Assembly: GCA_038213135.1 (NCBI GenBank)
Contig: JBBQTQ010000022.1
Location: 1 to 34,163 of the forward strand
Direction of reading: 5' to 3'
DNA length: 34,163 bases
Source of the DNA: JBBQTQ01 sp038213135
Lineage (GTDB): Bacteria; Actinomycetota; Thermoleophilia; Gaiellales; Gaiellaceae
Positions 1 through 7,978 of the stretch are shown here, in pieces. The translations under genes and the position numbers were made by a program. Position 1 is the stretch's first letter; each line of letters begins with the position of its first letter. The notes under the pieces were generated by a model. The model was not told the origin of the DNA. It searched no databases and saw only the letters and a list, made by a program, of their open reading frames with translations.

Positions 1-1
1 G

Positions 2-1270
2 ACGTTCAACTTCGACTTCCTGCCGAATGCGGGCGGCGAGACGGCCTGCATCTACATCGAGGTCTATCGCGCGTCGACCAACACGTTGATCGGCACGCAC
101 GGCTCGAGCGGCACCCCGCTCGCGTGCGGAACGGGCACCACGTACACCCAGACCGCGACCACCTTGTCCGAGGTGAACACGTCGGACATTGCCAATGACC
201 TGCGGATCCGGATCTATGGGAAGGAATCCGCGAGCCATCAGATGAAGTTCGACTACGGCGTCGTCACCGGCGCGCAGTATCAGCAGTTCACCCTCTACAG
301 GACGATCCAGACCGACGCGTCGACGGGGAGCGGCACGACGACCGCCTGGGGCCCGGCGACCTCGGGCGACAGCGCCGTCTACACGCCTGCAAACAACTGG
401 CCGAGCAGCTTCGCCAGCACGAAGTACCTGAAGTTCGATTTCCCGTCCTACCTGCCGACGAACGCCGTGCTCAGCTCGGTGACGCTTCTCCACTCTTACC
501 GCCCGAACACCTCGGCGGACAACGCTTGCTACTACTTCGAGGTCTACTCGGGGGCCACCCTGCTCGGCACGCACGGCTCGAGCGGCTCGCCGTACTCCTG
601 CGACACCGGCACCGGGTTCCAGAGCGACTCGGTCTCGCTCCCCGAGGTGACGACGATCGCCCAGGCGAACGCCCTGAGCGTGAAGATGTACTTCAAGGAC
701 TCGGGGTCGAAGAAGACCGACCACGACCAGGTCGCGCTGCAGGCGAACTACAAGCTCGACAGCGCGACGACCTGCCCGAGCCCGGGCTCGGTGACGCTGA
801 ACGCGACCGCCGACAGCTACGTCGTCCAGGACAACGCGAGCCAGAACAACGGCACGCAGACGACGATGAACGTGCTGTCCAACACGGGGAGCAAGAACCG
901 GCGCTCGCTGATCCAGTTCAACCTCCCGACGACGCCGACCGAGTGCTCGCTGACCGCCGCGAGCCTGCAGGTCTACGCGGACACGGTGCAGGGCTCGCGC
1001 ACGATCGAGGCCTACCAGGCCGCCTCGTCGTGGACGGAGACCGGCGTCACCTGGAGCAATGCGCCTGCGACGACCGGCAGCGCGGCGACGACGAGTAACA
1101 CGACGGGCTACGAGACGTGGACCGTCACCTCGCAGGTCAGCTCGATGCTCTCGGGGACGAACAACGGCTTCATCCTGAAGGACTCCGCCGAGGACGGCGC
1201 CAACCTGAAGCAGGTCTACGAGTCGCGCGAGAACACGAACGTGCCGCAGCTGACGCTCACCTACGGCTAG
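2..1270 (+). CDS. DNRLRE-domain repeat surface protein, 5' end outside window
   Basis: The frame is open to the left edge, so this is the C-terminal 422 residues of a longer protein; the TTG at 86 is probably internal. Two copies of a roughly 158-residue unit are visible: each has a xDF-LP opening, an EVY strand, the segment GTHGSSG, a Cys-containing loop and a (L)SEV or PEV strand. The units share 23 identical bases (90-112 and 564-586). After a short Cys-Pro-Ser-Pro linker the last ~160 residues form a DNRLRE-type carbohydrate-binding-like beta domain (starts LNATADSYV, contains SLIQFNLP, SWTETGVTW and a terminal LTLTYG). Such domains occur on secreted or wall-associated proteins. No sortase motif or membrane anchor is present at the C-terminus. 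TasA-like genes follow on the same strand, suggesting an extracellular matrix or appendage role; ligand unknown. Confidence 0.8.
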   Translation, partial: TFNFDFLPNAGGETACIYIEVYRASTNTLIGTHGSSGTPLACGTGTTYTQTATTLSEVNTSDIANDLRIRIYGKESASHQMKFDYGVVTGAQYQQFTLYRTIQTDASTGSGTTTAWGPATSGDSAVYTPANNWPSSFASTKYLKFDFPSYLPTNAVLSSVTLLHSYRPNTSADNACYYFEVYSGATLLGTHGSSGSPYSCDTGTGFQSDSVSLPEVTTIAQANALSVKMYFKDSGSKKTDHDQVALQANYKLDSATTCPSPGSVTLNATADSYVVQDNASQNNGTQTTMNVLSNTGSKNRRSLIQFNLPTTPTECSLTAASLQVYADTVQGSRTIEAYQAASSWTETGVTWSNAPATTGSAATTSNTTGYETWTVTSQVSSMLSGTNNGFILKDSAEDGANLKQVYESRENTNVPQLTLTYG

Positions 1271-1276
1271 CCGATT

Positions 1277-1309
1277 CCCCCGAAAGGGGGGCGACCTCCC
1301 CTTATGGGG
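1277..1309 (+). promoter_or_regulatory. Two tandem GC stem-loops in the TasA-like gene leader
   Basis: CCCCC-GAAA-GGGGG (1277-1290, GNRA loop) is followed by CCCC-TTAT-GGGG (1298-1309). The G-run of the first can instead pair with the C-run of the second, so two exclusive folds are possible. Neither is followed by a T-tract, so this may be a weak processing or attenuation structure between the surface protein and the TasA-like gene, not a classical terminator. No known riboswitch class was recognised. Confidence 0.45.
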
Positions 1310-1331
1310 TGACGATGGTGAGTGGGCGGCG

Positions 1332-1970
1332 ATGAACACATTGATGACATCTCTGCGCGCCTGGCGCGAGTCGGGGCGCATGACCAAGCTGCTCGCTTCG
1401 CTCGCCGTTCTCGGCGCCGCGGCGGGGCTGGCCGGGCTCGGCACCTACGCGACCTTCACGAGCTCCGCTTCGGCGAGCCAGACGATCTCGTCCGGCACGG
1501 TCGTGATCTCGCTCGGCGCGGTCGGGCCGGCCAACCGCCTTACAGTCGGCGCCTCGAACGTCGCGGCCGGCGACACGATCCAGCGCGCGTTCGACCTCTC
1601 CAACTCGGGGAACGTCGACCTCGCCTCGTTCACGTTCTCCTCCAGCGCCGGCACCAGCTCCGCGCTCGACACCGACGCGACGAACGGCCTCCAGATGGTG
1701 ATCCAGAAGTGCTCGGTCGCCTGGACGGAGTCGGGGCCGCCCTACACGTACACCTGCGGCGGCTCGACTTCGAGCGTCGTGGCCTCGCGCGCAGTGATCG
1801 GCAACAACATCTCGATGTCGAACGTCAGCGACCTGCTCACGAACGGCACGACCGATCACCTGATGATGACGCTGACTCTGCCTTCCGGTGCCGGCAACAC
1901 GCTGCAGAACCTGAGCTCCACGATCACGTACACGTTCACCGGCACGCAGCGCGCCGCGACCGACAAGTAG
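1332..1970 (+). CDS. TasA/camelysin-like secreted fibre-type protein
   Basis: 212 residues from ATG 1332; ATG 1380 (MTKLLASL...) is an alternative start giving a signal peptide of more usual length. The hydrophobic segment LLASLAVLGAAAGLAGLG runs into TYATFTSSASAS, the arrangement of SipW-dependent TasA/CalY-family precursors in which the mature protein begins with a beta strand. The mature part is Ser/Thr/Asn-rich and predicted beta, with DLSNSGNVDLASFTF matching the family core and two Cys (CSVAW, YTCGG) likely to form one disulfide. TasA-family proteins form extracellular fibres or act as camelysin-like proteins; which applies here cannot be told. Its paralogue follows 22 bases downstream. 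No SipW-type signal peptidase gene lies in the window, so processing would depend on one elsewhere. Confidence 0.75.
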   Translation: MNTLMTSLRAWRESGRMTKLLASLAVLGAAAGLAGLGTYATFTSSASASQTISSGTVVISLGAVGPANRLTVGASNVAAGDTIQRAFDLSNSGNVDLASFTFSSSAGTSSALDTDATNGLQMVIQKCSVAWTESGPPYTYTCGGSTSSVVASRAVIGNNISMSNVSDLLTNGTTDHLMMTLTLPSGAGNTLQNLSSTITYTFTGTQRAATDK

Positions 1971-1992
1971 TCCGACGGCCGGGCGCCTGTCA

Positions 1993-2556
1993 TTGATCGT
2001 CGCGGTGGTCGCGGCGATGGGCGCGGTGGCTTTCTCGCAGCGCTCGGAGATCTTCGCCCGGACGGTGGCGACGCACGGCGGGCGCGTGCGGATCGTGCTC
2101 AAGGCGGTCGATTCGAGGAGCACCTTCGGCACGGCCAGTCAGCTCGTGGCCGGCGATCGGCTGGAGCGAACCTACGATCTCGCGAACACCGGGAACGCGG
2201 GGATCTCGAGCGTCTCGCTCACGACCGCGGCGCGGCCGCCGAGCCTGCTCGCGACATCACGCCGCCAGGGTCTTCAGCTCGCGATCGACCGCTGCTCGGT
2301 GCGCTGGCACGCGGGGACGCATGGCTTTACCTGCCCTGGCTCGCTCGCGCATGTCCTCTCGCGACGTCCGGTTCTCGGCACGGACCTGCAGCTCGCCGGG
2401 TTGCACAACCTGAGCGCACCGCGGGCGGTCGCGCACCTCCGCATCCGCCTGATGCTGCCGGCCTCGGCTCCGCAGGAGCTGGAGGGCCTCTCGTCGCGCC
2501 TGACCTACCGCTTCACGGCCGTCCAGGGCGCGGCGAGCAAGAACGAGCTCGGCTAG
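1993..2556 (+). CDS. Second TasA-like paralogue
   Basis: 187 residues from TTG 1993; there is no ATG or GTG between the previous in-frame stop near 1912 and this codon, and no clear Shine-Dalgarno sequence, so initiation may be coupled to the upstream gene. The N-terminus is one hydrophobic segment (LIVAVVAAMGAVAF). The rest aligns with the preceding protein: RTYDLANTGNAGISSVSLTT against RAFDLSNSGNVDLASFTF, LQLAIDRCSVRW against LQMVIQKCSVAW, and a shared end L-SS-LTYRFT. The two Cys are conserved. It is more basic and less Ser-rich than its neighbour. Major and minor subunits of one fibre is a reasonable inference; duplicated matrix proteins of this type often work as a pair. Confidence 0.65.
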   Translation: MIVAVVAAMGAVAFSQRSEIFARTVATHGGRVRIVLKAVDSRSTFGTASQLVAGDRLERTYDLANTGNAGISSVSLTTAARPPSLLATSRRQGLQLAIDRCSVRWHAGTHGFTCPGSLAHVLSRRPVLGTDLQLAGLHNLSAPRAVAHLRIRLMLPASAPQELEGLSSRLTYRFTAVQGAASKNELG

Positions 2557-2652
2557 TCCGTTTCGGCTACTACAAGGGCCTGGCCCCTGTAGGGACTCCG
2601 CTGCGAGAACGTCCTGCAATTCGAGTTTAGGCCTGTCCCCGCCTACCGGCTG

Positions 2653-2690
2653 CTAGGGACAGAGGCCCTGTCACAAACCTAGTTCTTTTA
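2653..2690 (+). terminator. Nested stem-loop with T-rich tail, convergent end
   Basis: CTAGG (2653-2657) pairs with CCTAG (2678-2682), enclosing GACAG (2658-2662) paired with CTGTC (2668-2672); TTCTTTTAG follows. This fits a Rho-independent terminator for the TasA-like genes, overlapping the last codon of the convergent polA. The preceding bases hold two further inverted repeats, around 2572-2590 and 2630-2664, which could fold alternatively. The 2557-2687 gap otherwise holds nothing coding. Confidence 0.55.
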
Positions 2691-5255
2691 GTTCTTCGCC
2701 TCGTTCCAGTCCTCGCCAACGCCGACGTCCACGGCGAGCGCCGGGTCGAGCGCATAGGCCTTGCACATCTCCTCGCGCACAAGATCCTTGACCTTGCCGA
2801 CCTCTGCCGCCGGCACCTCGAGCAGGAGCTCGTCGTGCACCTGGAGGACGAGCCGCGCCGCCCGTCCCTCCGCGCGCAGCCGGCGCTGGATGGCGATCAT
2901 GGCGACCTTGATCACGTCGGCGGCCGTGCCCTGCATGACGGAGTTGACCGCGAGACGCTCTCCGAGCGAGCGGGTCTGACGGTTCGAGGCGCGGATCTCG
3001 GGCATCGGCCGGCGCCGCCCGAGCAGCGTCGTCACGTAGCCGTCGCGTCCCGCCTGTTCGATCGTGCGGGCGATGAAGTCCTGCACGTGCGGGAACCGCG
3101 CCAGGTACGTGTCGATGTAGACCTGCGCGTCGTCACGCGGAATCTCGAGGTTCTCCGAGAGCCCGAAGGCCGAGATTCCGTAGATGATCCCGAAGTTGAC
3201 CATCTTGGCGACGTTGCGCTCGTCCTTCGTCAGCGTCGCCGGATCCTTGCCGAGCACCTCGGCGGCCGTGGCGGTGTGGATGTCCTCGCCCGCCTCGAAG
3301 GCCTCGCGCAGCTTCGGCTCGCCGGAGACGTGCGCGAGGATCCGCAGCTCGACCTGCGAGTAGTCGGCCGAGAGCAGGCGCATCCCCTCCTCGGCGACGA
3401 ACGCCGAGCGGATCTCGCGGCCCAGCTCGGTGCGGATCGGGATCGCCTGCAGGTTCGGATTCGAGGTCGAGAGGCGGCCGGTCGCGGCGACGTGCTGGTT
3501 GAAGGTCGTGTGCAGGCGGCCGTCCTGCGGCGAGATCAGCGACGGGAGCGGGCCGAGGTAGGTGTTGAGGAGCTTCGAGTACTCGCGCCACTCCTCGAGC
3601 ACCGGCACGAGCTCGTGCTGCTCGCGGATCGTTCGCAGGACGCGCGTGTCGGTCGAGTACCCCGTCTTGCCCTTGCGGCCGGGGGTGAGCTCGAGCTTCT
3701 CGAAGAGGATTCGCGCGACCTGCTGGGTCGAGCCGAGCATGAACTCCTCGCCCGCGAGCTCGTGCGCCCGCGCCTCGAGCTCCTCGACCCGCTCGGCGAG
3801 CCGAGCGGTGATCTCGCCCATCCGGTACGTGTCGACCTTGACACCCGCGTCCTCCATGGCCGCGAGCACTTCGGTGAGCGGCAGCTCGATCTCGTCGTAG
3901 AGCTGCTCGCTGCCGCGCTCGCGCAAGCGCGCGCGGAGGCGTGGGGCGAGCAGAGCGGGGATCGCAGCGTGGCGGACGAGCCTGGTCGTCTCCTCGTCGG
4001 TTTCAGGCACGGGGACGACGTCGAGCCCGTACTCGTCGGCGAGGTCGTCGAGCGCGTACTCGGGCCGGCCCGGATCGATCAGGTACGCGGCGAGCAGGGT
4101 GTCCTCCACCGCTGGGACCCGGAGCGACTTCGCGTCGTGCACCAGGAGCGCTACTGCACTTAGTGACACTGTGTTACTTGGTTTCGGGGCGACGACCACC
4201 TCGTCCCCTGCAGCCACCGCGCAGCGCTCGCCGTCCGCGGCGAAGCCGACCCGGCCCGCGAGCGGCGCGACGAGCTCCTCGCGCCAGCGCACCTCCACGC
4301 CCTCGCGCGGGGTCGGCGCCGCCGCGGGCAGCGCCTCGTCGAGCTGGTCGACGCGGCCGAGCAGGTTGCGGAACTCGAAGCGCCGGAACATCTCCTTCAG
4401 CTGCGAGCGGTCGGGCGGGTTCAGCACCAGCTCAGCGGGATCGCAGCCGAGCTCGAGGTCCCGCCTCATGGTCGCGAGCAGCTTGGCGTCCCGCGCCTGG
4501 TCGGCGTGCTCGCGCAGGGACTTCCCGCGCGCCGGCGAGAGCTCGTCCACGTGCTCGAGCACCTCCTCGAGCGAGCCGTACTGCTGGATCAGCTGCGAGG
4601 CGGTCTTGTCGCCGATCCCCGGGACGCCCGGAATGTTGTCGGAGGTGTCGCCTTTGAGGCCGATGAAGTCCGGAACCTGCGCCGGCGTGATCCCGAGCCG
4701 CGCCTCGACGCGCTCGGGCGTGTAGACGTGGACGTCGGCGACCCCGCGCGGGGTCATCATCAGCGAGACGTTCTCGCTGACGAGCTGGAAGGCGTCGCGG
4801 TCGGTCGAGACGACGCAGGTCTTGATCCCCGCCTCGTCGGCGCGGGTCGCCAGCGTGGCGATCACGTCGTCCGCCTCCCAGCCCTCGAACTCGAGGTTCC
4901 GGTAGCCGAAGGCCTCGACGATCGGCCGGAAGTACGGGAACTGCTCGCGCAGCAGGTCGGGCATCGGCCGGCGGGTCTCCTTGTACTCGGCGGAGATCTC
5001 CGCGCGGTGGACGGGACGCGTGTCCCAGGCGACCGCGACGCCCTTCGGCTTGTAGTCCGAAAGCAGCTTGAAGAGCATGTTCGTGAAGCCGAGCAAGGCG
5101 CCCGTCGAGAAGCCCTCGCTCGTCGCGAGCTCCTCCGGCAGCGCGAAGAACGCCCGGTAGGCGAGGTTGTTCCCGTCGACGAGGAAGAGCTCGGAGTCGC
5201 GAACGGGAGCGTCGTCGAGCTGCAGCTCGGCGCCGGTCAGCGTCTTCGGCGACAT
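2688..5255 (-). CDS. polA: DNA polymerase I
   Basis: 855 residues from ATG 5255; a TTG at 5264 would add three. It fills Okazaki and repair gaps and removes RNA primers. The N-terminal ~290 residues are the 5'-3' exonuclease/FEN domain (LFLVDGNNLAYRAFF, EADDVIATLA, GLKGDTSDNIPGVPGIGDKTA). The middle 3'-5' exonuclease-like domain lacks the DxE metal-binding motif (it reads VGFAADGE), so proofreading is probably lost, as in Taq-type enzymes. The polymerase domain has motif A DYSQVELR (near residue 631), the O helix RNVAKMVNFGIIYG (near 680-693) and motif C QVHDELLLE (near 807). Residues ~358-366 (PSNTVSLSA) are encoded by a copy of the dispersed palindrome found elsewhere at gene ends. The gene diverges from the GNAT gene with only 26 bases between starts, so promoters must overlap coding sequence. 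Confidence 0.97.
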   Translation of the reverse strand: MSPKTLTGAELQLDDAPVRDSELFLVDGNNLAYRAFFALPEELATSEGFSTGALLGFTNMLFKLLSDYKPKGVAVAWDTRPVHRAEISAEYKETRRPMPDLLREQFPYFRPIVEAFGYRNLEFEGWEADDVIATLATRADEAGIKTCVVSTDRDAFQLVSENVSLMMTPRGVADVHVYTPERVEARLGITPAQVPDFIGLKGDTSDNIPGVPGIGDKTASQLIQQYGSLEEVLEHVDELSPARGKSLREHADQARDAKLLATMRRDLELGCDPAELVLNPPDRSQLKEMFRRFEFRNLLGRVDQLDEALPAAAPTPREGVEVRWREELVAPLAGRVGFAADGERCAVAAGDEVVVAPKPSNTVSLSAVALLVHDAKSLRVPAVEDTLLAAYLIDPGRPEYALDDLADEYGLDVVPVPETDEETTRLVRHAAIPALLAPRLRARLRERGSEQLYDEIELPLTEVLAAMEDAGVKVDTYRMGEITARLAERVEELEARAHELAGEEFMLGSTQQVARILFEKLELTPGRKGKTGYSTDTRVLRTIREQHELVPVLEEWREYSKLLNTYLGPLPSLISPQDGRLHTTFNQHVAATGRLSTSNPNLQAIPIRTELGREIRSAFVAEEGMRLLSADYSQVELRILAHVSGEPKLREAFEAGEDIHTATAAEVLGKDPATLTKDERNVAKMVNFGIIYGISAFGLSENLEIPRDDAQVYIDTYLARFPHVQDFIARTIEQAGRDGYVTTLLGRRRPMPEIRASNRQTRSLGERLAVNSVMQGTAADVIKVAMIAIQRRLRAEGRAARLVLQVHDELLLEVPAAEVGKVKDLVREEMCKAYALDPALAVDVGVGEDWNEAKN
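4157..4183. repeat. Palindromic repeat copy A, inside polA
   Basis: Left half CACTTAGTGACAC is identical to the best copy (15057-15069); the right half GTGTTACTTGGTT is degenerate at four positions. Centre base T 4170. It lies in frame in polA, encoding PSNTVSLSA in the degenerate exonuclease domain, and is the only copy within a gene. Confidence 0.75.
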
Positions 5256-5281
5256 CGTCTTCAACTCTATTCTCTCGCTCT

Positions 5282-5674
5282 GTGCCGACCGTCAGACGCG
5301 CGCAGCCGAAGGACGCGGCGACGGTGGCAGCGCTGCTCGACGGTGCGGAGTCGGTGTTCCTCGACCATCTCGCCTACGACGACGCGTTCGTCTTCCTCGC
5401 CGAAGAGGAGGAGGAAGTGGCCGGCCTGGCCAGCCTGTGGCTGCGGCCGCGGCTCGGGGAGACGACCCTCGAAGCCTGGATCCCCGATCTGTTCGTGACC
5501 GAGGCGTTCCGGCGCCGCGGGCTCGCCCGCGCGCTGCTCGACGCGTGCGTGACGCAGGCGAAGCGCCGGGGCTGCAAGGCGGTGCGGCTCGAGTGCGACG
5601 GCGAGGGCGCGCAGAAGCTCTGCGAGTCGTACGGCTTCGCCGACGGCGGACGCGCCTACCGCCTCGAGCTCTAG
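5282..5674 (+). CDS. GNAT-family N-acetyltransferase
   Basis: 130 residues from GTG 5282. The fold is complete though short: an N-terminal VRRAQPKDAATVAALL helix-strand, acidic middle strands (FVFLAEEEEEVAGLASLWLRP), then motif A, IPDLFVTEAFRRRGLARALLDAC, whose RRRGLA is the acetyl-CoA pyrophosphate loop (R/Q-x-x-G-x-A), and a C-terminal ESYGFADGGRAYRLEL typical of motif B. It would transfer an acetyl group from acetyl-CoA to an amine; the substrate cannot be inferred. Its TAG stop overlaps the GTG start of the next gene by one base (TAGTG), so the two are translated together. Transcription must start within or beside the divergent polA start. Confidence 0.85.
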   Translation: MPTVRRAQPKDAATVAALLDGAESVFLDHLAYDDAFVFLAEEEEEVAGLASLWLRPRLGETTLEAWIPDLFVTEAFRRRGLARALLDACVTQAKRRGCKAVRLECDGEGAQKLCESYGFADGGRAYRLEL

Positions 5675-7185
5675 TGCCGCGCATCCCGCTCCTCGCAGGC
5701 GCGCGGCTGCAGATCGTCAACGCCGGCGAGGGCGCGATCGTGCTCACACCGCCCTCGCCTCCGGCCGAGGCACTTGTCGACGTCGGTGCGGCCGTCCGGG
5801 ACGCGCTCCGCTTTCCCCTGGCAGGCGAGCCGCTCGAGGCGCTTGTGCGCCGCGGCGGGCGCGCCACGATCGTCGTCGAGCTCCCCGCCTTGCCGCTGCC
5901 GGGCGCGGCGCTGGATCCGAGGCAGGCCGCGCTCGAGGCGACGATCGGCGAGCTGGTGCGCCTGGGCGTCCCGATGGGGCGGCAGACGATCGTCGTCGCC
6001 GGCGGCCTGCAGCGACGCGCCGGGCGGCGGGCGCTCGAGGAGCTGGTCTCCCCCCACTTCGCGCTCGGCTTCAGCGGCCGCATCGAGGTGCACGACATCG
6101 AGGACCCCGAGCTGCTCCCGATCGCCAGTGAAGGCGAGCTGCCGCTGCGGGTCAACCGGGCGCTTGCCGAGGCAGACGTCGTCGTCGTCGTCTCGGCTGC
6201 GGAAACGGTCCTCCACGGCGGGCCCTCGGCGCTGCTCGCCGCGGGCGGATCAGAGGCGCTCCGCGCGGCCGAGGCGCGCTCACTGCTCGAGCCGACGGGA
6301 GCCAAGGGCTGGGAGCTCGCCGTCGCGCTCGAGCGTGCGCTCGCCCGCCGCGTCCCACTGATCGGCGTTTCACTGGCCCTGAACCATCCGCGCGTCGGCG
6401 GCGCCCTGCGCGGCTATCCGTTCGAGCTGGAGGCGGTCGAGCGCGTCGCGCGGTCGCCGCTCGGCCGCGCGTTCAGGCTGCTCCCCAGTGCGGTGCGGGC
6501 GCGGATGCTCCGGTCGCTGCCGCTGGAGCTGACCGCGGCAGGGGTCTACGCGGGTCCGCCTTCGGTGGCGCACACGGAAGCGCTCCTGCGCGCGGTCGAG
6601 ACTCGTTCGACGTTTCTGTCCGAGCCGCTCGACGCGATCTGCATCGGCATCTCACCGACCGCCCCGTACATCCCTCGGGAACGGCCGAACGCGCTGCTCG
6701 CCGCCTACCTCGGGCTCGGGCTCGCGCTACGGCTCTGGCGGGACAGGTTCCCGGTGGTGGAGGGCGGCACCGCGATCCTGCTCCACCGGTTCCACCGTCG
6801 CTACACCCACCCGACGCAGCAGCCCTACCGCGCTTTCTTCGCCGCGATGCGCGGCCGGCGCGACCCGTACGCCCTGCGGGAGGCCGAGCGCGCAGCTGCG
6901 TCGGGCGAGCGCGGGATCGCCGAGTATCGCGCCGGCCGAACGTGCCATCCGCTGCTCCCGTTCGCCGACTGGGCCGGCTGCCTACCCGCTCTCGACCGGC
7001 TCGGAGCGGTCGTGATCGCGGGGTGCCGAGACGGGGTGGCAGCGCGTCAGCTCGGGTTCGTCCCGGCGCAGGGCATCGGCACCGCGCTGACGATGGCGGA
7101 GGGCCGCGCCGGCCGGCCGCTGCGGATCGGCTATCTCGTCGCGCCGCCGTACTTTCCGCTGCGGGTCGGCGAGCCGAACGTCTAG
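5674..7185 (+). CDS. LarA-like (DUF2088, lactate racemase family) protein
   Basis: 503 residues from GTG 5674, overlapping the GNAT stop. The frame is open further upstream, but that part is antisense to polA and other-frame GNAT sequence. The N-terminal half matches the LarA N-domain: DVGAAVRDALRFPLAGEPLEALV, GRATIVVELPALPLPG, TIVVAGGLQRRAGRRALEEL, IEVHDIEDPELLPIA, then LPLRVNRALAEADVVVVVSAAETVLHGGPSALLAAGG. The second half carries GGTAILLHRFHRR and VVIAGC, like the LarA C-domain. True lactate racemase needs a nickel-pincer cofactor made by LarB, LarC and LarE; none is nearby, and the HFFAGFSGG-like segment is altered (LHGGPSALLAAGG). It may be a different 2-hydroxyacid epimerase or a non-enzymatic relative. 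A palindromic repeat follows two bases after the stop. Confidence 0.65.
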   Translation: MPRIPLLAGARLQIVNAGEGAIVLTPPSPPAEALVDVGAAVRDALRFPLAGEPLEALVRRGGRATIVVELPALPLPGAALDPRQAALEATIGELVRLGVPMGRQTIVVAGGLQRRAGRRALEELVSPHFALGFSGRIEVHDIEDPELLPIASEGELPLRVNRALAEADVVVVVSAAETVLHGGPSALLAAGGSEALRAAEARSLLEPTGAKGWELAVALERALARRVPLIGVSLALNHPRVGGALRGYPFELEAVERVARSPLGRAFRLLPSAVRARMLRSLPLELTAAGVYAGPPSVAHTEALLRAVETRSTFLSEPLDAICIGISPTAPYIPRERPNALLAAYLGLGLALRLWRDRFPVVEGGTAILLHRFHRRYTHPTQQPYRAFFAAMRGRRDPYALREAERAAASGERGIAEYRAGRTCHPLLPFADWAGCLPALDRLGAVVIAGCRDGVAARQLGFVPAQGIGTALTMAEGRAGRPLRIGYLVAPPYFPLRVGEPNV

Positions 7186-7187
7186 AG

Positions 7188-7214
7188 CACTTAGTAACAC
7201 TGTGTCACTAAGTG
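7188..7214. repeat. Palindromic repeat copy B, convergent gene ends
   Basis: CACTTAGTAACAC, T, GTGTCACTAAGTG: 13-base arms around one base with a single mismatch. It sits between the stops of the LarA-like gene (plus) and livF (minus), where a symmetric hairpin could act as terminator for both strands. There is no T-tract; the remaining gap to 7243 shows nothing further. Confidence 0.8.
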
Positions 7215-7243
7215 TTCGGAGCTTCGCTGCGGCCCGGAGCTGG

Positions 7244-7978
7244 CTAGCCCTCGCCGAGGTAGGTCTTGCGGACTTCCTCGTTCTGGCGCAGTGCCTTCGC
7301 CTCGTCCGCGAGCGCGATCCGGCCGGTCTCGAGCACGTAGCCGCGGTCGGCGATGTCGAGCGCCATCAAGGCGTTCTGCTCCACGAGCAGGATCGTCATC
7401 CCCTGCTTGGCGACCTCGACGATCGTCTCGAAGATCCGCTCGACGAAGATCGGGGCAAGTCCCATCGAAGGCTCGTCCAGCAGCAGCAGCGTGGGCCGCG
7501 CCATCAGCGCCCGCCCGATCGCGCACATCTGCTGCTCGCCGCCGGACATCGTCCCCGCCTTCTGGCTCCGACGCTCGGCGAGGCGCGGGAAGAGCGTGAA
7601 GACGCGGTCCATGTCCTCCTTGATCTCCGGCCGGTCGGAGCGCTGGAAGGCGCCCATCTCCAGGTTCTCGGTCACGGTCATGCGCGGGAAGAGCTTGCGG
7701 CCTTCGGGCGACTGGGCGATACCGCGCTTGACGACCTCGTGCGGCGGCGTCCGCGTGATGTCCCTGTCCTCGAACGTGATCGTGCCGCGGCGCGGGTGGT
7801 TGAGGCCGTTGATCGAGCGCAGCGTGGTCGACTTGCCGGCGCCGTTCGACCCCAGCAGGGTCACGATCTCGCCTTCGTGCACCTCGAGCGTGACACCCTT
7901 CAGGGCGTGAATCGCGCCGTAGTAGGTGTGGATCCCGTCGAGCGCGAGCAGCTTCCTGCCGGGGGCCTTCACGTTCAT
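7244..7978 (-). CDS. livF: Branched-chain amino acid ABC transporter ATPase LivF
   Basis: 244 residues from ATG 7978, overlapping the livG stop (ATGA). One of two cytoplasmic ATPases driving uptake of leucine, isoleucine and valine or related amino acids. Walker A GSNGAGKST (43-51), Q-loop region IAQSPEGRKLFPRMTVTENL typical of LivF, signature MSGGEQQ (144-150) and Walker B LLLLDEPSMGLAP (from 164) are all intact. It is the last gene of livKHMGF; termination is probably at palindromic repeat B. Confidence 0.95.
   Translation of the reverse strand: MNVKAPGRKLLALDGIHTYYGAIHALKGVTLEVHEGEIVTLLGSNGAGKSTTLRSINGLNHPRRGTITFEDRDITRTPPHEVVKRGIAQSPEGRKLFPRMTVTENLEMGAFQRSDRPEIKEDMDRVFTLFPRLAERRSQKAGTMSGGEQQMCAIGRALMARPTLLLLDEPSMGLAPIFVERIFETIVEVAKQGMTILLVEQNALMALDIADRGYVLETGRIALADEAKALRQNEEVRKTYLGEG

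Noticed and set aside
1277..1309. Cyclic-di-GMP riboswitch before the TasA-like gene
   Set aside because: The GNRA hairpin is suggestive, but the conserved GEMM core sequences are absent.
2835..4163. Long plus-strand open frame opposite polA (442 codons)
   Set aside because: Arg/Asp/Glu/Val-rich shadow of a well-supported polymerase; caused by high GC at third positions.
5167..5673. Upstream extension of the LarA-like frame
   Set aside because: Translation is Arg-rich and lies over polA antisense and the GNAT gene in another frame; GTG 5674 fits coupling and homology.
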